Shown here: positions 26,334 through 35,756 of the stretch, piece by piece
How positions within the stretch are numbered: position 1 is the first letter of the stretch
Layout: each line of letters starts with the position of its first letter
Source: Candidatus Binatia bacterium
GTDB lineage: Bacteria; Desulfobacterota; Binatia; Bin18
DNA length: 64,000 nucleotides
Direction of reading: 5' to 3'
Assembly (NCBI GenBank): GCA_022820725.1
Contig: JAJEFA010000014.1
Location: forward strand, 248,001 to 312,000
The notes under the pieces: model-generated
Database searches by the model: none
What the model saw: only the letters and a program-made list of their open reading frames with translations
Told to the model about the DNA's origin: nothing
Translations under genes and position numbers: made by a program

Positions 26334-29138
26334 TTAATCCTCAGCAATGGCCCGAATAATACCCAGCGAGGTGCCAACCACGACCAGATACACCCCGATG
26401 TCAAAGCCCATAGCGGTGACCAGTTCAACATCACCGAACAGCGGAAAATTATAGTGACCAATCGCGCTGGTCAGAAACGGATAGCCAATAAGAATCGACC
26501 CAAGTCCCGTACCGGCGGCCAGCAGGAGCCCGACCGCCACCACCTGGAGTGGCTTCCAGGGCATCTCGTGCGAGAAGGATTCCGCGTGAAAAGCCATCAT
26601 CTGAAACGTCATCGCCACCGCGGTGAGCACACCGGCAATAAATCCGCCCCCCGGCGCATTATGGCCGCGTAGCAACAGATAAAGGGCAAAGACCAGCATC
26701 AGATGGAGAGTAAGCCGGGCGAACGCCTGCAGAATGGGCGAGGGGAAGGACACCATAAACATGGTGCCCAAGGACTGCTGCCCGCGGACACCCAACTCGA
26801 CCAGAGCGAGGACGCCAAGGACGGCCACGCTGAACACCGTAATCTCTCCCATGGTATCAAAGCCACGAAAATCAACCAGAATCACATTGACCACGTTGTA
26901 TCCACCGGCCAGCAGATGACTGTTTGCCAGATAGTAAGACGGAATAACGGAGGGGATGGAGGGACCGACATTCGCGGCAAAAAGTAACAGGCTCACCATG
27001 AGACCCGTGCCCACACTGATACCAATATTGAACAGGCGCGTGCGTGGGGTGTATGGCAGCGGTCTGATCATCGAGAAATAGCGCAGAACCAGGAGGAACA
27101 GGACAAGGCTGACCGCTTCGACCAAGACCTGCGTTAAGGCCAGGTCCGGCGCACTAAAGAGCACAAAAAAGATCGCCATGAGCGAGCCGACCAGACCGAG
27201 CGACAGCACGAGAACAATCCGCGAGTGAGTCCGACAGCACATGATACCGGCGACCGCCATGAGTCCGGCCAAGCCGAGTTCGTGGTATTCCGGGCGAACG
27301 ATATCCGCCTGGAGTGCCATCTCCTCAAAGAAACTCCACAATGGAATACTGAGCCCCACGATGAGGGCGACCAGGAGATAGCGGATATAGTCGGTCACCG
27401 AGCCGGTCATGTAGAGCGCCCGCGTCCAGTGGAAGAGGTGAGTGAAGCCGGTCAGGCCGTCTATGTACACCCGGTTGAATGAATACGCGGCCTGGTACTC
27501 GCGTGCAGCCTGAAGAAAACGCTGCCGCACCAAAAAGGCGCCGCCACCCAGGACAATCGTCAGTGCACTCAACCCCAGAGCCGGAGTCAACCCATGCCAC
27601 AAGGCAAGATGAAGCTGGGGTGGCTCCCCGTGAATAACACGAAAAGCCGGCGTCACCAGGGCTTCCGCCAGACTGGGAACAAGCCCGAATAGCACGGCCA
27701 AGCCGCTCAGAACGACGATTGGCGCAATCAGACCAAGTGTAGAGTGATGCTCGGCGTGAGAGGAGGCATGCGGTTGCTCAGGCGGATGGGAGGCCGGAGC
27801 GAAAAACGTTCCGTGAAAGAAAATGAAAGAGTACAAAAAAGTCAGACAACTGGCGGTGACAGCCAGTGTTGTGAGAAGAGGAAACGTGTCCTCCAATAGA
27901 TATGAGACGCTGGACACGTTTCCTCTTTGGAGCAGGTCTGCTTCGAGGACGCCCTCATAGAATAATTCTTTACTCAGGAAGCCGCCCAGAGGCGGCAGGC
28001 CGGCCATGGACAGTGAAGCCAAGGTCGCTGCCAGCGTTAAGGTCGGCATGAGGGGACGCAGGCCGCCGAGCCGACGCAGGTCGCGTGTTCCTGCTTCGTG
28101 CTCGACCGTCCCGGCCGTCAGAAACAACGCACCCTTAAACGCCGCGTGGTTGAGAATATGCAGGATGGCTGCAAAGAGGGCGATTTCGGTTTGCAGGCCG
28201 AGGAGGAGGACGATCAATCCCAATTGACTCACGGTTGAGTTGGCCAGCAGGGCTTTGAGATCGACCTGCTTACAGGCTAACACCCCGCCCCACACCAGGG
28301 TGACTGTCCCCACACTGGTCACCGTGGCGGACCAAGTTGGATCATCTGCAAATAACGGCGTTAGCCGAGCAATCAGATAGAGACCGGCTTTGACCATCGT
28401 AGCGGCGTGCAGGTAGGCGCTCACCGGGGTCGGTGCCTCCATGGCCGACGGCAGCCAGATGTGGAATGGAAACTGGGCCGACTTGGTGAAAGCACCGACC
28501 AGGAAGCACAGCCCTACTGCCGTAGATATGGAGGTGGAATTCGCCAGCAGGACCGACAGCTCGAATGTTCCGTGCTCGGCATACACGGCCAAAATGCCGA
28601 ACAGCATGACCAGGCCGCCAATCGCCGTCAGACCGAACGCCTTGATCGCGCCTTCACACGCCGCGGCCCGATGTGAGCGGAACCCGATGAGCAGAAAAGA
28701 CGAGACGCTCGTCAATTCCCAGAAGACCAGCAATAAGATCAGGTTGTCAGCCAGCACAACGCCCATCATGGCGGCGTTGAACAAGAGCAGGAAACGATAC
28801 AGGCGGGACAGCGTAGGGTCGTCAGCCATGTAGAACGCGGCATAGATGAAAACGAAGACGCCCACCCCTGAGATCAGACCGGTGAAGAGCCAGCTCAGGC
28901 CATCCAGGCTAAAACTCACATACAGCCCCAGGCTCGGCGCCCACGGCCAGGAGCACTGAATCCGCTCTCCAGCCTGGACCGTTGCCCAGAGCGAGATGAC
29001 GATCAGCAGTTGAAGAATCGGGACCAGGGAATAGGCCGGCGCCAGACGCTGGCGCCAGCGCTCCGGCCAGGACACCAGCGAACCGAGTAACGGGAGCAGA
29101 ACCAGACTGATAATGAGGAATCCAGACACTCCGTTCAC
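26334..29138 (-). CDS. mrpA: Mrp cation/proton antiporter subunits A and B fused
   Basis: 934 residues starting at GTG 29138 with GGAAAGG upstream. The N-terminal ~500 residues are NuoL-like ([60 protein letters not shown]); then come the MrpA tail ([17 protein letters not shown]) and a C-terminal MrpB domain ([20 protein letters not shown]). A separate mrpB is absent, so A and B are fused. Residues ~404-421 (about 27876-27928) are encoded by palindromic repeat copy C, an in-frame insertion in a loop before a membrane helix. Confidence 0.95.
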   Translation of the reverse strand: MNGVSGFLIISLVLLPLLGSLVSWPERWRQRLAPAYSLVPILQLLIVISLWATVQAGERIQCSWPWAPSLGLYVSFSLDGLSWLFTGLISGVGVFVFIYAAFYMADDPTLSRLYRFLLLFNAAMMGVVLADNLILLLVFWELTSVSSFLLIGFRSHRAAACEGAIKAFGLTAIGGLVMLFGILAVYAEHGTFELSVLLANSTSISTAVGLCFLVGAFTKSAQFPFHIWLPSAMEAPTPVSAYLHAATMVKAGLYLIARLTPLFADDPTWSATVTSVGTVTLVWGGVLACKQVDLKALLANSTVSQLGLIVLLLGLQTEIALFAAILHILNHAAFKGALFLTAGTVEHEAGTRDLRRLGGLRPLMPTLTLAATLASLSMAGLPPLGGFLSKELFYEGVLEADLLQRGNVSSVSYLLEDTFPLLTTLAVTASCLTFLYSFIFFHGTFFAPASHPPEQPHASSHAEHHSTLGLIAPIVVLSGLAVLFGLVPSLAEALVTPAFRVIHGEPPQLHLALWHGLTPALGLSALTIVLGGGAFLVRQRFLQAAREYQAAYSFNRVYIDGLTGFTHLFHWTRALYMTGSVTDYIRYLLVALIVGLSIPLWSFFEEMALQADIVRPEYHELGLAGLMAVAGIMCCRTHSRIVLVLSLGLVGSLMAIFFVLFSAPDLALTQVLVEAVSLVLFLLVLRYFSMIRPLPYTPRTRLFNIGISVGTGLMVSLLLFAANVGPSIPSVIPSYYLANSHLLAGGYNVVNVILVDFRGFDTMGEITVFSVAVLGVLALVELGVRGQQSLGTMFMVSFPSPILQAFARLTLHLMLVFALYLLLRGHNAPGGGFIAGVLTAVAMTFQMMAFHAESFSHEMPWKPLQVVAVGLLLAAGTGLGSILIGYPFLTSAIGHYNFPLFGDVELVTAMGFDIGVYLVVVGTSLGIIRAIAED
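27876..27928 (+). repeat. 54-bp palindromic repeat family, copy C (inside mrpA)
   Basis: AAGAGGAAACGTGTCC, the loop TCCAATAGATATGAGACGCT and GGACACGTTTCCTCTTT. It lies wholly inside the mrpA reading frame, encoding about [18 protein letters not shown] on the minus strand. The frame continues on both sides, so the insertion is tolerated as extra residues. Confidence 0.92.
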
Positions 29139-29182
29139 CTTTCCATGCGTACTGATTGCGGAACAGACTTAGCAAGGGTCAT

Positions 29183-29235
29183 AAAGAGTACACGTGTCAA
29201 CATCTCTGTATGATTGGAGGACACGTTCTCTCTTT
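29183..29235 (-). repeat. 54-bp palindromic repeat family, copy D
   Basis: AAAGAGTACACGTGTC, the reverse-complement loop AACATCTCTGTATGATTGGA and GGACACGTTCTCTCTTT. It is 45 bases upstream of mrpA, in the likely leader or promoter region. Same orientation as copy A, opposite to B, C, E and F. Confidence 0.88.
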
Positions 29236-29241
29236 TGATCG

Positions 29242-29273
29242 GAGTCCCCAATCCCCAACCCCTAATCCCCAAT
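29242..29273 (-). repeat. C-rich dispersed repeat, second copy
   Basis: TCCCCAATCCCCAACCCC followed by TAATCCCCAATG, closely matching the C-rich half of the element at 3881-3943. It lies between mrpA and the crotonase gene; apart from repeat copy D and this element, I see no gene in 29139-29445. Confidence 0.7.
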
Positions 29274-29445
29274 GAAATAGCCTGCCTTTTCTGATGTGTC
29301 CAATCCGTATGCACCGGCTCATGTCCCTGTTGGTGTCCGATATATCGTGGGCTTTTCCATCTTTCCGATTCCCTCTACAACTCAGACTTATACGCGAGGA
29401 CCAGAGCTTTGGGCCGATTATCTGTAGGAAGTGAGGGGTGATGAA

Positions 29446-30291
29446 ATGACAGATCAAACACGCATAGCCAGCTATGGCGACAACGAGAGTGTCCTCGTAG
29501 ACGAAGTGAACGGAGGCGAGGGACTCTTTGTCGTCACAATGAATAACCCTCAGGAATTCAATGTACTCAGTAGCGGTTTCATGCGCGCGATCGCAGAAGC
29601 TTTCGACGCCATCACAGCCTTGCGCAACCCTGACCCCAATAATGACAGAGTCCGCGCTGTGATTTTACGTGCCGAAGGTCGTGCGTTTACCGTTGGTCTC
29701 GATATTGGAAAGCTGGATGAATATCTGGAAGCGGGAATCACTCCCGCCAGCGATCCGTTTCGGGCGATGTGGGAGTGCCCTTTCCCGATTATTGGTGCGG
29801 TCAATGGTCCAGCGGTGACGGGTGGCTTCGAGATCGCGCTGTGTTGCGATGTGTTACTTGCCTCGGAGCGCGCCGTGTTTATGGACAATCACGCAAAATA
29901 TGGGGTACATCCCGGACGCCGTATTTCGCAGCGGCTCACCCAGATCTGTGGTATGAATAACGCCAAGCTGGCGACCATGGCAGCGTATCCGATAGATGCT
30001 CACCTCGCTTTTAACTGGGGGTTGGTGCAACAGGTGTTTGCGACCAACGAAGAACTGGACTGCGAAAGCTTGAACATTGCGCGTCTCATGTCACAAAACC
30101 ACCCGGTAATGGTGAAACGCTATAAGAACCTGCTCGAACGCGGAGCGCTCGACAGCTACCGGGCTGGTCTTGTATTGGAAGAAAGTTCAGAAAAGACTTA
30201 CTATGATGACCTCACCGACGTGGCAGCTACACTCAAGGACGGAGCGGAGAAATTCCAGGCCATGCTCCGTTGGGTTGCTGCGCGCGACTAA
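29446..30291 (+). CDS. Enoyl-CoA hydratase/isomerase (crotonase) family protein
   Basis: 281 residues from ATG 29446 (GAGGGG upstream). Crotonase features: FVVTMNNPQEFNVLSSGFM, AVILRAEGRAFTVGLDIGKL (first oxyanion-hole segment), and PIIGAVNGPAVTGGFEIALC. The next active-site stretch is DNHAKYGVHPGRRISQRL, which lacks the first catalytic Glu of classical hydratases, as in the subgroup with FADTHA-type sequences. It leads an operon-like row with an LLM monooxygenase and an SDR. The reaction could be hydration, isomerisation or ring chemistry. Confidence 0.88.
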   Translation: MTDQTRIASYGDNESVLVDEVNGGEGLFVVTMNNPQEFNVLSSGFMRAIAEAFDAITALRNPDPNNDRVRAVILRAEGRAFTVGLDIGKLDEYLEAGITPASDPFRAMWECPFPIIGAVNGPAVTGGFEIALCCDVLLASERAVFMDNHAKYGVHPGRRISQRLTQICGMNNAKLATMAAYPIDAHLAFNWGLVQQVFATNEELDCESLNIARLMSQNHPVMVKRYKNLLERGALDSYRAGLVLEESSEKTYYDDLTDVAATLKDGAEKFQAMLRWVAARD

Positions 30292-30419
30292 CCGCATAAG
30301 AGAGTGCCAGGGGCGGCCTGAGCGCCCGTAAGCACCCGGAAGAGTCCTATCGAAGAATACACGGACAGATCGTCCTCTGATTCGTGAGAAACATAAGGAA
30401 AAAAAGTAAGGGGTATCGT

Positions 30420-31493
30420 ATGCCCATGAATATCCTTGGCATGATCGGTGTGGCCCCACCGGGTGGCGGGGCCACGGTGCACATTATTGGTGGTGGCATT
30501 GATCGGGAATACCTACGCCGTTTTGCCCATGCACATGAGCAAGCCGGTTTTGACTCCGTATTAGTCGGCTACACGTCCTCCTCTGCCGAAGGCTTTCAAG
30601 TGGCCCAATACGCTGCCGCCCACACCGAACGACTCAACTTTCTGGTCGCTCACCGTCCTGGTTTTGTCATGCCAACCCTCGCCGCGCGGATGGCCGCCAC
30701 ATGCGATACCCTGATAGGCGGCCGGCTATGGCTCCACATTATTTCGGGGACAGCCGATGCTGAGCAACAACGTGATGGTGACTGGCTCAGTCATGACGAG
30801 CGCTATGTCCGGACAGAAGAATATCTGGAGATCCTGCGCCGGATGTGGGCAGCTGATAAGCCATTCGACTTTGAGGGACGCTATTACTCGGTCAAGAAAG
30901 CCTTCTCTGAAGTCCGCTCCGCCCAGCAGCCTCATGTGCCCATCTATTTTGGTGGGGCCTCCGATGCTGCGATTCAGGTTGGAGCCAAGCATGCCGATGT
31001 ATATGCCCTCTTTGGCGAGCCTCGCGCATCGGTGAAGGCCATGATGGACCGTATCTCTGCAGAAGCAGCACAGTATAACCGCCAGCTCCGTTTTAATGTG
31101 TCTCTACGGCCGATTATTGCGCCGACTGAGGGAGCGGCTTGGGACAAAGCGCGTGGGATCTTGGCTCGTTTAGAAGAATCCAGCCCCCAATTACCGCTCA
31201 AAGTCGAAGCCGAGTTTAGTCGTCGCCTGACCCGGTTGGCTAGCGAGCAAGAGGTCTATGATGAACGCTTATGGATGGGCCTAGTGAAAATCTCCGGGGC
31301 GAGCGGTAATACCACTGCATTGGTCGGGACTCCTGAGCAAGTCGCAGAATCCATCGTCGCCTATTACGACTTGGGCATGCGCGGCGTGCTCATCCGTGGA
31401 TTTGATCCGTATAATGACGTAACGACATTTGGCAAAGAGCTCATCCCGAGAATCCGAGCGCTAGTGGCTGAGCGTGAGGCACAAGCCGCCTAG
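30420..31493 (+). CDS. LLM flavin monooxygenase, alkanesulfonate monooxygenase (SsuD)-like
   Basis: 357 residues. The ALLM core is seen in LRRFAHAHEQAGFDSVLVGY, RLNFLVAHRPGFVMP, GGRLWLHIISGTADAEQQRDGD and YYSVKKAFSEVRSAQQPHVP, which follow the SsuD/nitrilotriacetate-monooxygenase pattern. Such enzymes use reduced FMN to cleave C-S or C-N bonds. No ssuE-like reductase or transporter is adjacent, so sulfonate use is only one option. The SDR gene follows after 19 bases. Confidence 0.88.
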   Translation: MPMNILGMIGVAPPGGGATVHIIGGGIDREYLRRFAHAHEQAGFDSVLVGYTSSSAEGFQVAQYAAAHTERLNFLVAHRPGFVMPTLAARMAATCDTLIGGRLWLHIISGTADAEQQRDGDWLSHDERYVRTEEYLEILRRMWAADKPFDFEGRYYSVKKAFSEVRSAQQPHVPIYFGGASDAAIQVGAKHADVYALFGEPRASVKAMMDRISAEAAQYNRQLRFNVSLRPIIAPTEGAAWDKARGILARLEESSPQLPLKVEAEFSRRLTRLASEQEVYDERLWMGLVKISGASGNTTALVGTPEQVAESIVAYYDLGMRGVLIRGFDPYNDVTTFGKELIPRIRALVAEREAQAA

Positions 31494-31512
31494 CAGAGAA
31501 GGAGAGAGGCGT

Positions 31513-32271
31513 ATGGCCCTCGCAGAGAAAGTGGCACTCGTGACCGGCGCGTCACGGGGTATCGGTCGAGCCGTTGCACTCAAACTGGCCCAAGAAGGGG
31601 CGCATATAGCCATTCATTACAATCAAAACCAGGAAGCGGCTGAGCACACCCTGGCGGCTTTACCTGACGGTGCTCATCAGAGCTTTCAAGCCGACCTTGC
31701 CGACGCACGGGCCGTGGAAGCGCTGATGGCTGCCGTACTCAGCCAAATGGGTGGCCTCCAGATTGTTGTGAATAACGCCGCCATCAATGAATGGCAGCCG
31801 CCGCTTCGGGTTGAATATGATGTATGGAACGATGTGTGGCAGCGCTCGCTCGATACCAACCTAGTCGGCCCGGCCAATGTGATGTTCTGGGCGGCCCGGC
31901 ATATGGCGGAACACGGCGGGGGGCAAATGGTGAATATCTCCTCACGAGGCGCTTTTCGGGGAACGCCCAAAGCACCGGCCTACGCGGCGAGTAAGGCCGC
32001 CCTCAACGCCATGAGCCAATCGCTGGCCCAAGCCTTCGCTCCGCATAACATCTTTGTGTACGTGGTCGCGCCGGGCTTTGTGGAAACCGATATGTCCGCA
32101 TCCATTCTTGCCAGTCCCCGGGGCGACGCTATCCGTCAGCAAAGCCCCCTGGGCCGAGTGGGCAAGCCGGAAGAGATAGCCGCCATCGTCGCCTTTCTCG
32201 CCTCGGGCGAAGCAAATTTTGCAACCGGGACCATTGTCGATGTGAATGGCGCTTCATATTTACGAATGTGA
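31513..32271 (+). CDS. Short-chain dehydrogenase/reductase
   Basis: 252 residues. NAD(P) loop TGASRGIGRA (residues ~11-20), structural NNAA, catalytic Ser in VNISSRGAF, and YAASKAAL carrying the Tyr and Lys. The C-terminal APGFVETDM is typical of FabG-like SDRs. Co-directional with the crotonase and LLM genes, suggesting oxidation or reduction of an intermediate in the same pathway. Confidence 0.93.
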   Translation: MALAEKVALVTGASRGIGRAVALKLAQEGAHIAIHYNQNQEAAEHTLAALPDGAHQSFQADLADARAVEALMAAVLSQMGGLQIVVNNAAINEWQPPLRVEYDVWNDVWQRSLDTNLVGPANVMFWAARHMAEHGGGQMVNISSRGAFRGTPKAPAYAASKAALNAMSQSLAQAFAPHNIFVYVVAPGFVETDMSASILASPRGDAIRQQSPLGRVGKPEEIAAIVAFLASGEANFATGTIVDVNGASYLRM

Positions 32272-32390
32272 GGCGTGCTCAGACCACCCCTAAAGGGAGA
32301 GGTATCCCTTCGCCTCTTGAACGTATGGACAAATAGCCATACTTTTAAAGAGCGGACTTTACCTGGGACTCGCGTAAGGCGGCTCAAAAT

Positions 32391-32636
32391 GTGGCGAAAC
32401 ACGGTATCGCGCTTGCTGATGCCGCTCTGATTTTCGACGGCTTCGTCACGACTGTTGAAGATACTCGTGAGGATTATGGTGAACAGCGCTTTGTCAGCCT
32501 GGGACTCTTCGGCGCTCAAGTGCTCGTTGTCGTGCATGTTATAGAGGAGGACAGCATACATCTGATCTCAGCGCGAGAGGCAGAGAAATATGAGGCGAGA
32601 TTCTATTGGCAAGAATATGCGAAGTACGAAGGATAA
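32391..32636 (+). CDS. brnT: BrnT-type toxin, start uncertain
   Basis: The frame is open from 32349 and reads ADFTWDSRKAAQNVAKHGIA, then DGFVTTVEDTREDYGEQRF and SAREAEKYEARFYW, which is the BrnT ribonuclease pattern. The family normally starts with Met just before (D/E)FxWD, but no ATG, GTG or TTG is in frame there; the first candidate is GTG 32391, which would delete about 12 conserved residues. The toxin may therefore be inactivated at its start. It overlaps the antitoxin gene by 20 bases. Confidence 0.7.
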   Translation: MAKHGIALADAALIFDGFVTTVEDTREDYGEQRFVSLGLFGAQVLVVVHVIEEDSIHLISAREAEKYEARFYWQEYAKYEG

Positions 32637-32928
32637 AGATATCGAAATTCCTCCGCTGACTGATGCTCAACTCCAGGCAATGCAGCCGTTATCAAAGGTT
32701 CACCCTCAGACGGCACAAAAGCTTAGAGCAAGCCAAGCGGGCAAAACAAAGATTACCATTCGCTTAGACAATGCGGTCCTCGATTATTTCAGGGGCATCG
32801 TCGATGCCGCCGGGGGAGGGAACTACCAGACCCTTATCAATGAGGCGCTCGTAGACCATATCAAACAGAAATCCGTACTCGACGCTGTCAGGCAGGTTGT
32901 CCGAGAGGAATTACACGAGCGTACGTGA
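32617..32928 (+). CDS. brnA: BrnA-type antitoxin
   Basis: 103 residues from ATG 32617 (an upstream ATG 32590 is also in frame). The C-terminal half KITIRLDNAVLDYFRGIVDA, then GGGNYQTLINEALVDHIKQ, is the ribbon-helix-helix DNA-binding region of BrnA. It begins inside the end of brnT, as expected for the brnTA operon, where BrnA represses the promoter and binds the toxin. The palindromic repeat copy E starts four bases after its stop codon. Confidence 0.85.
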   Translation: MRSTKDKDIEIPPLTDAQLQAMQPLSKVHPQTAQKLRASQAGKTKITIRLDNAVLDYFRGIVDAAGGGNYQTLINEALVDHIKQKSVLDAVRQVVREELHERT

Positions 32929-32931
32929 GCA

Positions 32932-32985
32932 AAAGAGGAAACGTGCCCTCCAACAGACATGAGATGCTGGACACGTTTCCTCTTT
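32932..32985 (+). repeat. 54-bp palindromic repeat family, copy E (best-preserved)
   Basis: AAAGAGGAAACGTGCCC, the loop TCCAACAGACATGAGATGCT and GGACACGTTTCCTCTTT: 17-bp arms with a single mismatch around a 20-nt loop. It sits between the convergent brnA and hydroxylase genes and, with its terminal T run, could double as a terminator. Confidence 0.93.
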
Positions 32986-33003
32986 ATCGTAGAGGGCGGA
33001 GTT

Positions 33004-35367
33004 TCAGGGTTTCCCCTGCGCCGCCCGCACCAACCGAAACAATTTCTCCGGGGTCATCGGAATCTCGTTGATCTCTATGCCCAGGTGAGCCAGGGCATCG
33101 GAGACCGCGTTGGCAATCGCGGCCGGCGCGCCGATGGTGCCGCCTTCTCCCATGCCGCGAAAGCCGCCCAGCGTGGTCGGAGAGGGTGTTTCGATGTGAT
33201 GGACTTCTATGGGTAGGAGTTCGGAGGCGGTCGGGACGAGGTAGTCGACCAACGAGCCGGTCAGCAGTTGACCTTCGTCGTCGTATACCACTTCTTCGTA
33301 CAGAGCAGCCCCTATGCCTTGGGCCACGCCGCCACGGACCTGGCCGTCAACGATCAGCGGGTTAATGATCCGTCCGCAGTCTTCAACCACAATATAGCGC
33401 TTGATGGTGACTGCATACGTCTCGGTATCGACCTCCACGACCGCAACGTGAGTAGCACTCGAAGCCGTCCCAAAGAACGGATCGTAGAAGCGCGTGACCT
33501 CCAGCCCCGGTTCCATGTCTTGGGGCAGCCGTCGCAGGCCGGCATAGGCCGTCTTCGCCACCTCACGGAAGGGCAGCCACCGTTCCGGCTTGTCGCGCAG
33601 AAAAACCTGACCATCTCGCATATCCAGATCGACCGGATTACTCTCCATCATGTGGCCGGCAATCTTCAGCGCCTTTTCCTTGAGCGCCTGGCCTGCCCGG
33701 ATGGCCGCGCCACCGGCTAACACGGCGCTACGGCTGGCATAGGTTCCCGTTCCTTGGGGCGCGAGCGCGGTATCGCCGCAGATCACCCGAACGCTGTCAA
33801 AAGAAACGCCTAGCGCGTCCGCCACCACCTGGGCCAGCGCAGTCTCATGGCCCTGACCCTGGGGGGCGACGCTGAAGGTAGCGGTAACGGTCCCAGCCGG
33901 GTCGACGCGCAGGAAGGCGGCCTCCGTTCCAGTTGCAATCGGCATGCCCGGCGAGACAGGAATAGCCGACCCTACCCCGGTCAGTTCGATATAGGTGGCA
34001 AAGCCCACGCCGACCCACCGCCCCGCGGCACGTGCCTGCGTGCGCCACTGTGCGGTCGCCTCAGCATCCAGCACCTCCCGCGCCTTTTGCATACACTCGG
34101 TCAGACTGGCTTGATCCCACACAAGACCGGACGGGGTTTTATACGGAAATTCATCGGCCCGGATATAGTTCTTGAGTCGCAGTTCGGCCGGATCCAGGGC
34201 CAGCCGGCGCGCGGCCCGATCCATCAAACTTTCCAGTACAAAGGTCGTAATCGGACGCCCCACCCCACGATACGGTCCCATCGGCGCCTTACACGTGGCC
34301 ACCCCGCGATTGCGCCCCCGGTAGTGCGGCATCCGGTACGGACCGGATAGAAAGCTGATGGTCTGGATCGGCTCAACCGTGGCCGTCCAGGGATAAATGG
34401 AGTACGCGCCTATATCCGTTGTAACGTCTGCCCTGAGACCGATAATGGTGCCGTCGGCCTGAAGACCCAATTCGGCATCCACGATTTCATCCCAGGCCTG
34501 TGTCGATGTCTTGAGGTCTTCCTGGCGGTCGCTGATCCATTTCACCGGCCGTTTCAGCAACCGGGCGACTGCACACAGGACAATTTCTTCGGGATAGAGC
34601 GAAGACTTGGCCCCGAACCCGCCCCCCACATCAGCGGCGACCACACGAATACAATGCTCGGGTATATCCAGCAGATCGGCCAAGGCATCCCGGAGCAGGC
34701 CCGGACATTGGGTGGCGGAGCGCAGCATCAGCTCCCCCGTCCCGGCATGATAGTCAGCCAGACAGCCACGATTTTCCATACACACGGTGGCGTGTCGCCG
34801 AAAACGGAACCGATCACGTACCCGCACGGCTGCACCGGCGAGTGCCGCATCCACGTCGCCTCGGGCAAACTCGCGCGACAAGAGGACATTAGTCCCGGCT
34901 TCGTCATGCAGCAGGGGCGCATCCGGCTGGGCTGCGTCCTGCGCGTTGGCCACGGTCGGCAGCGGGTCGTATTCAACACGAATCCATTCAAGCGCGTCTT
35001 CGGCGAGATAGCGGTTTTCCGCAATAACCACGGCGAGCGCTTCCCCGACATAGCGCACCTTATCAACGGCCAACGGTGGGAAGCTGGTCTCTTTGTACTC
35101 CCGCATTTTTGAGGCGGCGCGAACCGGTTTGACCAGCGGGACAAGGTCTTTTCCTGTGAGGACGGCGACAAGGCCCTCCCGCGTCCGGGCTACTGAGGGG
35201 TCGAGCTGAGTGATCCGTGCGTGCGCATACGGACTGCGCAGGAAGGCGGCATGGAGCAGGCCCGGCGGGTGATGATCATCCACATACGCGCCCTGGCCGG
35301 TCAGCAGGCGGCGGTCTTCCCGTCGCTTCACCCGCGCACCAGTGAACTTTGGAGTGAATTCTTCCAC
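33004..35367 (-). CDS. Molybdenum hydroxylase Mo-binding large subunit (second operon)
   Basis: 787 residues starting at GTG 35367. Motifs: FTGARVKRREDRRLLTGQG, DVGGGFGAK, GPYRGVGRP and, near the C-terminus, GMGEGGTIGAPAAIANAV with the catalytic Glu. The PYRGVGRP loop and N-terminus place it with the CoxL-like form II group, distinct from the 1.6-6.6 kb pair, and it lacks AYRCSFR of true CO dehydrogenase. It is the last gene of an operon with FAD and 2Fe-2S subunits and a small membrane protein. Substrate unknown. Confidence 0.94.
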   Translation of the reverse strand: MEEFTPKFTGARVKRREDRRLLTGQGAYVDDHHPPGLLHAAFLRSPYAHARITQLDPSVARTREGLVAVLTGKDLVPLVKPVRAASKMREYKETSFPPLAVDKVRYVGEALAVVIAENRYLAEDALEWIRVEYDPLPTVANAQDAAQPDAPLLHDEAGTNVLLSREFARGDVDAALAGAAVRVRDRFRFRRHATVCMENRGCLADYHAGTGELMLRSATQCPGLLRDALADLLDIPEHCIRVVAADVGGGFGAKSSLYPEEIVLCAVARLLKRPVKWISDRQEDLKTSTQAWDEIVDAELGLQADGTIIGLRADVTTDIGAYSIYPWTATVEPIQTISFLSGPYRMPHYRGRNRGVATCKAPMGPYRGVGRPITTFVLESLMDRAARRLALDPAELRLKNYIRADEFPYKTPSGLVWDQASLTECMQKAREVLDAEATAQWRTQARAAGRWVGVGFATYIELTGVGSAIPVSPGMPIATGTEAAFLRVDPAGTVTATFSVAPQGQGHETALAQVVADALGVSFDSVRVICGDTALAPQGTGTYASRSAVLAGGAAIRAGQALKEKALKIAGHMMESNPVDLDMRDGQVFLRDKPERWLPFREVAKTAYAGLRRLPQDMEPGLEVTRFYDPFFGTASSATHVAVVEVDTETYAVTIKRYIVVEDCGRIINPLIVDGQVRGGVAQGIGAALYEEVVYDDEGQLLTGSLVDYLVPTASELLPIEVHHIETPSPTTLGGFRGMGEGGTIGAPAAIANAVSDALAHLGIEINEIPMTPEKLFRLVRAAQGKP

Positions 35368-35399
35368 TCTAACTTCCTTAACTCAACACATCAAATTGC

Positions 35400-35756
35400 C
35401 TATTCTTCTGCCGATGCCGATACAAGCGCACAACAGTACAACCGATACTGGAGGGGATAGGACTGCCGGAAGCCGTCGTTGTAGTAGGTGCCTACTCCTT
35501 TGACATAGGTGCCCGTAGGACAGGTTTGAGACCCGTTGTTTCGGGCCAGAAGCAATGGCTGCCATTCGCAGCCATTGCTTTCCCCCTGCTCGATAGCGGA
35601 CCGCGCCTGTTCGAGGGCTGTGAGGCGCGCCTCTAATTGCATATACGCATAGGGGACAAGACCACTGAGCACGAGCAGAAGGAGGAGAGTAGCCCAGCTC
35701 TCCCATCGTCCGCGTTGCCGTTTTTCCTGCTCTCCTGTCAAATAGATGTCCTCCAT
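35400..35756 (-). CDS. Small single-span membrane protein with a Cys-bearing C-terminus, inside the hydroxylase operon
   Basis: 118 residues. One membrane helix (WATLLLLLVLSGLVPYAYM) follows a charged N-terminus with KRQRGRW. A short coiled segment (LEARLTALEQARSAIEQGES) leads to a C-terminal part with about four Cys (NGCEWQPLL, SQTCPTGTYVKGVGTYYND, YRLYCCALV). Topology predicts the Cys part outside the cytoplasm. ATG 35756 overlaps the TGA of the 2Fe-2S gene, so it is translationally coupled. It matches no hydroxylase subunit; a membrane anchor or redox partner is one guess. Not recognised as a known family. Confidence 0.75.
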   Translation of the reverse strand: MEDIYLTGEQEKRQRGRWESWATLLLLLVLSGLVPYAYMQLEARLTALEQARSAIEQGESNGCEWQPLLLARNNGSQTCPTGTYVKGVGTYYNDGFRQSYPLQYRLYCCALVSASAEE

